A stretch of DNA of 64,000 nt. Source: Ampelocalamus luodianensis (Eukaryota; Streptophyta; Magnoliopsida; Poales; Poaceae). Position 1 is the first letter of the stretch; every line of letters starts with the position of its first letter. Of this stretch, positions 47,731 through 58,420 are shown piece after piece. The stretch covers positions 39,002,520 to 39,066,519 of the forward strand of contig CM070625.1 of NCBI GenBank assembly GCA_036346255.1, given 5' to 3'. The position numbers and the translations under genes were made by a program. Under the pieces are notes generated by a model. The model was given only the letters and a program-made list of their open reading frames with translations. It did not search any database and was not told where the DNA came from.

Positions 47731-48050
47731 TATCACAGACGGTTCTTAAGTAGAACCGTCTGTGAAAAATAATTATCACAGACGGTTTGTAACTAGAACC
47801 ATCTGTGATAATTCACAGACGGTTATATTCACCAACCTTCTGTGATAATCCAGGTAATCACAGACGGTTCATTATAAGAATCGTCAGGAACACGCATTTA
47901 TTCTTATAATGAACCGTCTGTGATTAGCTAGATTATCACGACGGTTCACATTAAGAACCGTCTATGATAAGTACACAGACGGTTCTTAATGAGAACCGTT
48001 TGTGATAATTAGTTATCACAGACGGTTCTAATTAAGAACCGTCTATGACA
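47731..48050. repeat. CACTA subterminal array with self-pairing units
   Basis: Around 13 copies of an 'acagacggtt' core in alternating orientation at roughly 20-30 bp spacing, so neighbouring units can pair as hairpins. Similar arrays are at 7225-7830 and 39965-40265. Confidence 0.8.
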
Positions 48051-48597
48051 TCCCAGAATAATATAAATTGCGCCTGACACATCCTCTGCCGCACTATCGC
48101 TCTGGAGGCGCTGTATTCACTTAGATCTGCGCCACCATCGCCATCGCCATCGCCGCACTCTACGCCTCTACCACTGGAGCAACCCCGCCTCTGCCACAAC
48201 CCTGCCGCTGGCTCCACTTAGATCTGCTGCTCCTCTCCCATGCGCCACCTCACTGCCCTAGCTCCTCCAACCAGCGGCTCCTCCCCCGTTGCACCAGCTT
48301 AGAGAAGAGAAGGTTGGACCCCTACCCCTAGCGCCTCCTCCACCCCGCTGCCTCCTCCCCCATTGCGCCACCTGCACCTTGTTGTACCTCCACCCCCATT
48401 GCGCCACCTTAGAGAGGAGAAGGAAAGGAGAGGAATCGTATTTTCTTCGTGAGCTCCGAGGGCAACGATCTATAACCCTTTATGTTTGCTATAAATTAAT
48501 CGCTAATTAATTTAAGTATGTTTAGTAAATAGAAAGAGTATGTACTTGCGGTTTATTGATCTAATTTGACAGTAATTTGTTACATGTGTAGCGTAGA
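48051..48597 (+). other. CACTA leader, no gene recognised
   Basis: CT/GC-rich, like the 5' untranslated exon of a plant gene (repeated 'gcgccacct', 'cctcctccacc'), then AT-rich sequence, probably an intron before the TNP2 start. One 73-codon frame (48289-48510) has no known motif. Confidence 0.4.
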
Positions 48598-48824
48598 TGG
48601 ACCGAAACTAGATGTACGGTGTGAACCGTGTGAGTCAAGAGTATATTAATAGCTTGGTTGCTTTTAGAACAGCTGCCGAGCAGGATATGTTGAAGAAGGG
48701 GATAAATTTTATGTACTGTCCATGTATTGATTGCGGTAATCTGAAAATGTTTAACAACGTGGCGCAGATCGAAGCGCACTTGATTCGAAGGGGTTTACAA
48801 AAAGGGTATACATGTTGGACTAGT
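48598..48824 (+). pseudogene. TNP2 N-terminal domain (second copy), cut by an LTR
   Basis: Starts atggaccgaaac followed by TAG where Trp is expected, then reads through 'NRVSQEYINSL', 'AEQDMLKKGINFMYCPCIDC', 'GNLKMFNNVAQIEAHLIRRG', 'LQKGYTCWTS'. This is the transposase-associated domain with its paired Cys residues. The frame after the stop is open up to the insertion at 48825. The TAG is at the same codon as in the copy at 40687. Confidence 0.85.
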
Positions 48825-49585
48825 TGTCGGGACCCAAAGTTACGATTCCGGAACCCTCTATGTATAATGCACTAGTCCAGGATCACGCTAGTGCACACAG
48901 TGTCAACATAGGTAAATATCGATCTACACAAGCGATAAATAAAGTAAACGATTAGTTTGAATAACAAATAAGGGTTTTTACCTTATGGTCGAGTTTACAC
49001 TTATTGAGCCACGCAGAGCTAACAGAGAATAAAATAGCAGCGGAACAGAAATAACTTCAGCATAGATCCCATCAATTCACTGTAGGCAAACGACTGGGAT
49101 CAAGACCTTATCGATCAGCAACCTTCGACGAACTCCTCCTCGAAAGCAGGCGTTGACTCCTCCTCTTCTGTAGGTTTGGGCGCAAGTTTTACAACAAGCG
49201 TGAGTACACAACCGTACTCGCAAATCATACCACAAAATGCAATTTATAGATGCAGGCTTATTCCAAAAGAAAAGGCTTCTATGGTTCTTTTGCATAAAAG
49301 TAATATTTGCAATGGAATACGATAATAGATTGAAAGCATAATAAAAACAAATAGATAATATTAATTTAACAGTTATTTTCACAAAGACATAAAGCTAAGC
49401 AGATTATTTCACATAGCCATATGACTTAGATCACATAGCTCCCATCCCAAACATTTTATGAAAACTACCCCTCATGTGAGATCCCCGAGCATGTCCATGT
49501 CCGCGGACGCGGCTATTCGAATAGATTGATTTTATACTCTGCAGAGTTTGTACACTTTACCCACAAGATACAGCTAGTGTAGCTA
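48825..49585 (-). mobile_element. Minus-strand LTR, first part (family of 42648-45808)
   Basis: Begins tgtcgggacccaaagtta, the complement of the gggtcccgaca terminus, and holds ctattcgaatag at 49513-49524. Interrupted at 49585 by a solo LTR and resumes at 54429. Confidence 0.82.
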
Positions 49586-52500
49586 TGTAACATCCCAATT
49601 TTGGACTTGTGTTTCAAATGTAAGAAAATGAGTAGAAATTAAAACTTTTTCTTACATCATGTATTTCCTGTATGTTCTAAACAATTCTTGTACAAGAATT
49701 ATGGAAATACAAAGTCACAAGTCTTTTGATCCAAAACCTTGTCTCCCAAAAACAATCTTGTCCAATCTTTTCATTATCACTGAAAACCTCTCTGAAAAAT
49801 TTCACAATATTTAGAAATTGTTTGAATATTTTTAGAGACGATTAAACTGTTTGACTTTTAGTCAAACCCTATTCGAGAATCTTGCAGAATTTTTGGAGAA
49901 AAATGAACTACATACAAACCTCTGAAAATTTTACACAAGGTTAATATTTAAGTTAACAAGCTCCAGTAAAATTTTCAGAATTTTTGGAGTTGTTTTGCTA
50001 CCTCAAATAAATCCCCAAAGTATCAGCTCAAAATAAAAACGCAAAACCTGGTTTCACTGCTCATTGGGTTGAGTCGACTCGGGCTCGAGCCAATGGACTC
50101 AATCGAACCAACTAAACGCACCCCCACGCCAGTGGAACGCGCAGGCGTTCTCAACCGTTGGATCGCAATCGAGCAGCCCGGGTTGATTGGGCCGTTCGGA
50201 CCTCCGGTTGCCCTATCGCTTCCCGTAGTTGGATTAAGATCCAACCGACCAGTTGAGTGTGTTGTTCGACCATCCGAGGGCACATTCAATCATGACCGCT
50301 CGATTCTAATCCAAGGGCTCACGATCTTCTCTTTTGATTTAGACCTCAGGAGCTGGAGCGATTCTCAGCCGTCCGATTAAAATCTAACGGCTCGCAGCAA
50401 CCGTAGCTTCTCTGGTCGTCTTCTTCCTCGCGCCGTGCGTGAACAGGGAGAGAGGCATGGCCATGTCTTTTCGAGTTCCTTGTCAACGTCTCTCTGGTCG
50501 GGACAATGGTGCGTGCAGCTACTTTCGGCCATGACCTCGATCTTGTCTTTGTCCCCATCCTTTCTTTTGGACTACGGAGGTGTCAAGGACCTAGATCACC
50601 CGAGAGCTCTTTTAGCCAAAGCTTATCTCACCATCTATTTGAAGCGCTCCAAAACCCTCTCTGAGCTTAGCTTAGCAACTCTTGTGGAGCTCGAAACCAT
50701 TGAAAATCTCAAACCGCCATTAATGGCAAGTGGAGCTCTCTTGATGGCTTTGGTGCTCCAGGTGGTTCATCTTCAATTCTTCTTGTTCCCTTTGAGCTCT
50801 TTAGCTCCATATTCATTTCTCCTAACTTAATTTTGGGTTCCATTCACAGGAATTGACCAATTTTAAGTTTGGATCATTTCGGCCGAAATCATCCCCTTTC
50901 TTCCCCAGCTCCGGTAAGGGCTTCTTTCCTCAATTAATTGCTTGGGGAGCTTCTCTGAGCTATAATAAAGCTATAATGATGTTCTGGTATCACTCATTTT
51001 GCCCAGGGCATCTTTTTTATATCATCTTCTTCAACTCCGGCAAGCTCCTCCGTGATCAAATTTTCTCCGGCCAACTTTGAAGCTCTCCTTGGCTAAGGTA
51101 GCTTCTTATTAGTCCCTAGATGCTGTGGCACTCACTTCTTTGGACTGCAGTAGAGCTTTTTGCCATTTTTGTTTTTAGCAGAACTTGTCCCCACCGTTCT
51201 TTTCCGGCTTGTCGGCGTTCTAGGCTGTCACCGCCGTCAAGGTCACCTCCACTGGGTGCGCAATAGCATTTGCAACCCATTTTAGCCTTTAGGTCGCGCC
51301 GCCGTTGCCGGAGCCGCCGGCGGCGAGCCTCTTTTCTCGCTCGGTTTTGCCAAACGAAAATCCCTCTTTGTGTCATTGCCGTTCGGACATCATTTATGGC
51401 TAATAATTGTTAATCATCGTTAATGATTAGTTAGCAATTAATGGCTGTCTTAATTTGACTCTGGTGTCACTACCATGTAGGCCCCCAAACCACTTAAACC
51501 CTCTACGTGCGATATGTTAGGACACATTTAATGCTAATCATTGTTAATCATTGGATTTAACATTTATTAGCTGTCCTAATCGCCCTCTGTCTCACTGACA
51601 TGTGGGCCCATGCCCTTAAACCCCAGCGCCCGAAAGCCTCATGTATTATTTGCGCTTATTGTGGACCGTCGATCTTGTGATCAACGGCCTAGATCTGTGG
51701 GACTTTCGAGCGCCAAATGTCCCAATCACTGGGCCGCCCATCTCTCGACCTGCGGTTGAGATCGTTGGTGCATTCGGACCTCGGTTGTAACATCAATCTT
51801 AGCCGTCCGATTTCTTTCCGTAGTCGAGATCGATTGGGCGCTCGAGTGCCGAATGTCCCATTCGTTTTTGACCGTTGGATCTTGATCCAACGGTGGGCTC
51901 TTTAGGACCGCGCACATGCGCTTTTCTCGTCTTGGCGTGGGCGTTGGATTTCGATCTAAGGCCCATAATCGCCCACGCCACTTTATTTATGATAAGTTTG
52001 TTTATATTTCAAGAAGCCTTTATTTATCAATCAAAATTGTGTTAAACTTTGAAAACTCATAACTAATTCATTTCAAATCCTTTTTAGATGATTCCCACTG
52101 TATTAAATTCAGGGTTCACTAAAGTTTAATATAAAAATGCATTTAGACATGTTTCTGTAGAAGAAAGTTGTATAAACAATATTAACTTGATTTTAGCCAT
52201 TTTAGAATGTTCCAAAAACTGAATAAAACCTTGTAAAATGCATATCTTTTTCCGTATAACTCCAAATTGTGCGAACTCAATTTTGATAAATTCCTCTGTT
52301 AACAAGTTTTAATATGAAATAGGTTTCGAACATGGTTATATTTCTGTAAAGTAACATGTGCTAGATTTACAACTTAGAAAAATCATAAGTAAATCATTAT
52401 AACTCCAAATTTGGTAAACTCAACTTTGGTGACCTTAGGATGTCATAACCTGCCTACCATTAAAATTTCAGACTTTAAATCATTCCAGAAATTTATGCCA

Positions 52501-54423
52501 TGAACAGTAACAGATAGTAATTAGAATTGATTTATTCAGGCTGAGAAAATTTGATTTAGCCATAACTTTTGCATGTTAAGTCCAACTTGAATAATTTTTG
52601 TTCCTAAAATTATCTAAAATCATACCCTTGCTGTTGTGCGAATTTCATAAGTTTTGGATATCTTCTGCTGTTGAAGTTTATTCGGTGTTCTTCGTTCTTA
52701 TTGGTTTTATCGCATTTTCTCGTTAGGTTCCGAAGATAATATTGATATTGATTCTGAGCCACAGCAGCCAGACCCTGCACTCCAGCAAGGCAAGTAGATG
52801 TAGCATCATTTGATCATAATGATCCTATTAATTTCAAATTCTAATATGTTGTTTGCAAATTCTACGTATGCATTGCTATGTTGTTTTAACTATTGTTGAT
52901 AGTTAACCCATTAGATGCATTACCAGTAGGCAAATATTCATTCTCTACTACTGAGCCTAGGGTTATTTGCTGTGATTTTGGGTTCGATGGATGAACCCTT
53001 GTCACTTAGTAGATTTCGAGTCTGATGCTTAGTCATGCTTAGCTATCGGTAGAAATGGGCGGTTATCGACTTGTCGATAACCTTGATCACACAAATGCTT
53101 ATTATGACTTTATATTTTAGCCTTTGTGCTATGATTACTTGTGAAAACTAAAAACTGAAAATAAAATGATTTGGACTTGGGCACAACGGTATGTTGGTGT
53201 GTTTTTGGGTGTGGCTGGAATGGTGTCCGAGTCAATTAAGGACCGAACATCTTGTGAGTACCTGTTATCCAGGCAATTTGTGCATGCTAACCACACTAGA
53301 GGGAAATAGGACATCTCTTGACTAAGTATTTTGGGGGTGTTAATTAATGAGTCGCGTGGTGGGTTGTATATTTAACTATACGCAATATGGACATGTTTGT
53401 GGGGGAGGGGAGCACCTGCCGAGGCCGGTGTCTCCTACTCCACGTATGGGTCCTTGTGATCCATATTTCGTCGGCAGATCACTAAGGGTTAACCCCTATA
53501 CGTGCGGCTCTTAATTAGCATTTTCTATTGGAAAATGTCTCGTAGGACTTAGCCATTTCGGCATACCAAAGGAAGTGTGCTTAATAGCCTGGCAAAAAGG
53601 TGGTATGAGGTGTAGGTACATTGGTACACCCCTGCAGGGTTTAAAACTATTCGAATAGCCTCGTCCTAGGTTATGTACACGCTTGGGTATGCTTTTCAAG
53701 AATTAGACTACAACATTTTAACTAAAATTTGATGAGTGGTATGAATCAGGGATTCATGCTATGTTGTGGTGGCTATTGGGTTAGTCACCTCTAGGTGGTT
53801 ACTTGTTACTTATTATTACTCGCTGTTATTTCAATGATTAAAAACTGATTTGTTAAATTGCCTTCAATCTATTACATTATTGCAAAATAAAAATTGCTTT
53901 ACGCGTCCAAATAACCATATAACCAACTTCCTTTGATACAGCTTTCATGTAGCTATGTATAGGCTTGTTACTCGTAAGTCTTGCGAGTACAATATTATAC
54001 TCATCTGCATTACTTGTTGTGTGCAGAGGAAGGAGGTGAGCCCTAAGGGCTTCACTTTTGTGAATTGTGTTGTGGCGGTGTGTGGGACGATTAGTTGGGC
54101 GGCCCGGTCGGTTGCCCTGTGGATTGTATGGCTAACCGGTCGTATTTTGGTTTAAGCCATCTTATGGCATCTTTTGCTTCCGCTGTTATTTATTATTTAT
54201 GTCTTTTGGCCGGTCGGCTGTCTTGTAATAACTTTATATTATGTATGTCTTTTGGTAGACTTGTTATAGTATGATGTATGGAATTAATGCATGATTTTGC
54301 AATGGGGTGTGTATACTGCATTTCTGGGAATTATACATATCTCGAGGCTTGGTTTATTTGCTTTGTGATGCTAGGGTCAATGGAAGGCTAAGCATTACAA
54401 GTCACATAAATCGGGTCCTCACA
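49586..54423 (+). mobile_element. Solo LTR, 4.8 kb, of a third long-LTR family
   Basis: Termini tgtaacatcccaattttgg and cgggtcctcaca with the perfect 5-bp duplication agcta (49581-49585 and 54424-54428). No primer site, gag or pol inside, so it is the product of LTR-LTR recombination. Contents include repeated 'gatttagatccaacgg'-type segments (50180-50390, 51660-51960), four 'cataact/aactccaaat' modules (52050-52630), an acidic open frame ending at AGGCAAGT (52788-52795) and ctattcgaatag (53647-53658). A 131-codon frame (50435-50830) has no recognised domain. Confidence 0.85.
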
Positions 54424-54428
54424 AGCTA

Positions 54429-56178
54429 GCACCACCATAATGAACAATTCGAAACTTCATCTTAGACATTGACATTCCCAATGTGCTTTCCCGCCAGGCC
54501 AGCTCACAAAGACTGCTAGTCTGACACACACCACTGGACAGGGATGCGGCGAACTGTCCCGCGATGCAGCTAGTAGGTAGTCACACCTCCACCCTGTCAC
54601 ACAGCCTAACCTATCCACCGAACATCAATGCCGAGAATCCATAACCTACTATGTTAGGCCCGTCCCATCAAGCATGTGGTCGCATGCGAAGGCTCGATTC
54701 AATGGGGCACAAAGTTGAGTCCTTAATTGATCAAGGCAAGACTTCCATTTTCTAACTAGGTCACAAAGAATATCATTCTCATTCACACAGTCCACCATAT
54801 CACACAGTATCCACCACTTGCCTCAGTCCAAATCCTTTACCACCCAGTTGGTTTTATTGCAACACATGCTATCACGAAGTAATAACACATAGCACACAGT
54901 TTTACACAAAGTTCCATAGTCACTTAGTCAATTTAATATTTGTAACTCAAATGAGATGTGAGACTCATAGCATGGCTAAGCAATTGTACTCGCATCTAAC
55001 CAACCCACGTTGGTGCTACAATATTACCAACTAATAAACCAATCTAGGGTGACAAGGAATTATGACATACAAAGCCAAGGTATTATAACAAATTGGATAA
55101 TAACTATACCCAAAAGTATTTAAATAAATAATTAAAGTAGAATGCAATACTTTGAAACAAAGTAATTTAAAAACTGGGTTCAAGATGATCAAAGGTATGA
55201 CTTGCCTTGGAAAAGATCTAGGTACTGGTCTTGATCTTGGGGTGCTCCTTCTTCTCCAAAATTCCCCGACGTATCGACGTCTACTCGCAAACGAAACAAA
55301 TAAACAAAACAAATAAATAACAGAGCCAAAACAAACTCCAAAAATTAAATAAAAATCTCAAATTTAGATAAATTTTGGAATTTGAATGGGCTCAATCGGA
55401 GTTCGGACGCAAAAGTTATGGGCTCTGGAAGTTTAAATCTAAAAGAAATCCTAATTTTGGATTTTTTTGGAATTTCTGAATTATTTCTTACCAGAAAAAT
55501 TGGATTATTGCGCAAGCATGACATCAGCACAGGAATTTCAGAAATTAAAAGAAATATAAGGAAAATTCTGACATGTGGGTCCCGCATGTCAGAGGCACGG
55601 CTCACGGTGGACTAAGCCCACCGAGCCTATTGAGTCTGGGGCCAGCTCGGGTGGCACGCCCGCGCCACGCGCGCCGATGTGGCGCCGGATGGGACGACCC
55701 GCACGCACACATGCGAGGTGGCGAGACACGCGCGTGATACGTTAGATCGACTAGCGGCGCGCCGAACCGACAACAACGGCGAACGGCGGTGATCCACCGG
55801 CGGTGAGTGGTACCGACACGTAGGTGAGGTTATTGCGAACCTCTGGGTGCAACTTCGGGTGCTCGGGATGGACGGTGGCGACCGGCGGCGAGAGTTGAGC
55901 AGTGGAGAGGTGCGGCTTTTGTCGGACGGAGGTTCAGGTGAAGTTCTGGCAACTGCGAAGGCTCTTGGAGGTAGCCCGAACGACGGCGATGACGGCGGTG
56001 TACTCCACGGGGGCGGGCCATTACCGACGGTGGTGCAAACCGAGGAAAACGACCGGCGGCGAGAAACCCTAAAAGGTCAAATGAGGCGGCGCTAGGTCTG
56101 TCGGGGTGCTGTGGCTTGAGGGTTTGGGTGCGGACGTCAATGCGAACCTCGGGGGCCTATTTATAGGGCCGGGGCGAC
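54429..56178 (-). mobile_element. Minus-strand LTR, second part
   Basis: Continues 48825-49585. Carries the acttgcct signal (55200-55207), the reverse 'cataact' module (55385-55430), a GC-rich leader (55600-56110) and the TATA-like cctatttataggg (56156-56168). Beyond about 56178 it no longer matches the U3 of 42648-43260, so the LTR start is lost. Confidence 0.75.
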
Positions 56179-56344
56179 ACGGGATAATGAATCTATAATT
56201 TGAGATTTCTTGGTTTCAAACGAAAACAGAGATAGAGTTGGTTTTGATCCCGATTGAGGGTAGATACAAAAGTGAAGAGAAGAAAAGAGATAAAGTTTGG
56301 TGAAGAAATCAAGGAGGTTTTTGTTGGGAGAGTCCGTTAAACGC
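56179..56344. other. Short junction sequence
   Basis: Unmatched, purine-rich on the plus strand (aagagaagaaaagagataaag). It joins a truncated LTR to truncated interior sequence of another family. Nothing else is seen. Confidence 0.4.
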
Positions 56345-58420
56345 AAGATGCGAAACGAGACTTAAAGCTTAATTACTTATACTTGACTCATTCCTTTAAC
56401 AAGGAATGTTATTTTCTGTGATTACTACATCACTTTGCCACTTAAATAAGATAAGTTCTTAAGACCAAATCGTAGGAACAACTTAAGAACCAATAACATC
56501 TTTCAACATGTCACTTTGCTCAAAGCAACTCAATCACCACATAACTCAAGCGATCCAATTTATCACCATCGCAAAACTCAAAAATCCAAGTTACGAAAGA
56601 CGATCAAATTTCTTTATTTCTAAAAGAATCATCACCACACAAGTCACAATCTCTTGCGGATAATCTTACTAACATCAAGAATAATATACTCGAACATGAA
56701 TATTTATCATCAACTATTCCATTAGATCACCAATTTGTTCCTCTCGCCTTTTCATCCCATCTTCAAAATGAGAGTATACCAAAATCATACAACATCACTA
56801 CATCAACTTCTTAAGTTTAGAAGGGTCTACTACCCAATTGAAAAGCTCCTACCAAAACCCTTTCATCAAGGACACAAGTTCATCCAATTATTTCACAATC
56901 ATGTGGGCATAAGCCACCTATTATATCATATCAGTTCAACTTTTAGCGATGCTCATTATCAAACTTCAACACACAACAGTTATACGACAACCCTTGTTGT
57001 TATCAATCAAGCCGTTATGAAATCTAGTTGCTACCTACTTTCCTTCCCAAATCACATGGATATTAACAAGCACATATTCAACTGTTCCTCCTCACATTGG
57101 ATTTCACAAAAATACACTAAAACTTCAAAAATCGAAATCTTCTATCGATCAAGAGTCTTAACAACACTACAACCAAATTCATCACGTCATCCTACATAGA
57201 AGAACTACATAGAACTCCTCCCATAATTTCTAGATCCACCGATATTCAATCCGTTCAACCGGTTGTACACAATTCTAATAACTAATCATACTAGGGAATA
57301 TGTAAATCTGTATTCCTCTAATTTTCCTTTCCACACAATTAAATTAATCCATGGGAACCAAAGAACCCAACAAGTTTAACAACCTAAACAGCTTTTAATG
57401 ACCGACTAGTTCATCAAGGTTCCATACTTCTTGATATCTCTCAATCACTACTCATATATACCGTTCATCAAGAACTAGAAAAAACAACATCATCCTAATC
57501 AATTTCACTTCCAAGGTTACTAATTAATATTAATTATTCACCATACCAATAACTCAACTTGATATCCATACCATATCGAGTTATTTGATTACAATCTCCG
57601 ATTTAACCATAACAAGTCATCGTAAAAGGATTTTAGCAATTTCCAATGAAAAGAGATGCATTAAACTTCATCACTCGGAATGATCCAAAAGAAATACATA
57701 GAGCCAAAGTTTTCTCATGTTAACAAACTTGCAACAGAAACTCTCATTACCCAAACTTTCAAACGAATACATGAGTCATTCTTTTCAATGAGAAAGAAGA
57801 AACAACCATGGAATTATCAAGAATGCCAATTGAGGACGATCACAAGTAGTAAAGACACTCAACAATGAAAACAATACTTGTTTCAGAGAACCATTAGAGA
57901 CCATTGAAACACAACCATTACCATGAACCACGAACCTAAGAGAAAAATCATCATCCACCACCGAACAAGAATTTGCCAAGATTGAGGTCAAGAAGGAAAA
58001 CAACTTTCTAAAGCAGCTCACGCTCAACTCCTGCAACTATGGTATTCGAGGTAACTACTCTATTCGTCTACCACGAACGGTGGTATAACCCGACAAAGTC
58101 CAAGGCCACAATCACGGCCTCCACTTCTTATCCACTATCACCAACACGCATTAACAATATAATCAAATATGATTATACATGATCATCTCATGGTAATCAT
58201 ATAATAGATTCATAGTTATAGAATATCATAACATATCATTTCATATATTAACAACAAGAAAGATAGCACAGAGGCAATTCAACAATTGCTCAACAAATGA
58301 AACATAGCAACAGATAATGCGAAGCAATGTAATTCCCAACCCCACCCATCACGTACACAGTGTGTCAATTTAATATTTTTTCTATTAACCACGGACCTAA
58401 AGCCCGCTCGATACCAACTC
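56345..58420 (-). mobile_element. Interior of a second non-autonomous element, primer-site side
   Basis: 56345 to about 57409 is nearly the same as 62939-64000. It is AT-rich and without open gag or pol. It ends at a primer site on the minus strand (58402-58416). The left limit, 56345, is abrupt. Confidence 0.75.
58402..58416 (-). promoter_or_regulatory. Primer binding site (degenerate)
   Basis: Plus-strand gcccgctcgatacca; the reverse complement tggtatcgagcgggc lacks one base of the canonical site (CAGA to CGA), the same change as at 22133-22148. Confidence 0.7.

Larger units (their letters stand above)
47720..48824 (+). mobile_element. CACTA element, 5' part with the start of a TNP2 gene
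   Basis: A possible terminus cactgccagcc (47720) is followed by a dense array of 'atcacagacggttc' and its complement (47731-48050), then a CT-rich leader and the first TNP2 domain. It is related to the element at 39940 and in the same orientation. It is cut at 48824 by a minus-strand LTR. The terminus lacks the usual A-run, so the exact left end is uncertain. Confidence 0.7.

Noticed and set aside
47731..48050. Regularly spaced short repeats resembling a CRISPR array
   Set aside because: Units alternate in orientation, are degenerate, and lie just inside a CACTA end next to its transposase. They are subterminal repeats of a plant transposon.
50435..50830. 131-codon frame in the solo LTR
   Set aside because: Lies in the leader part of an LTR. 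Some stretches look protein-like, but no domain is recognised and the interval is fully explained by the LTR.
56735..57199. 154-codon plus-strand frame, repeated in part at 63385-63636
   Set aside because: Antisense to the element, in conserved non-coding interior of a non-autonomous LTR family. The second copy is broken early and there is no protein motif.
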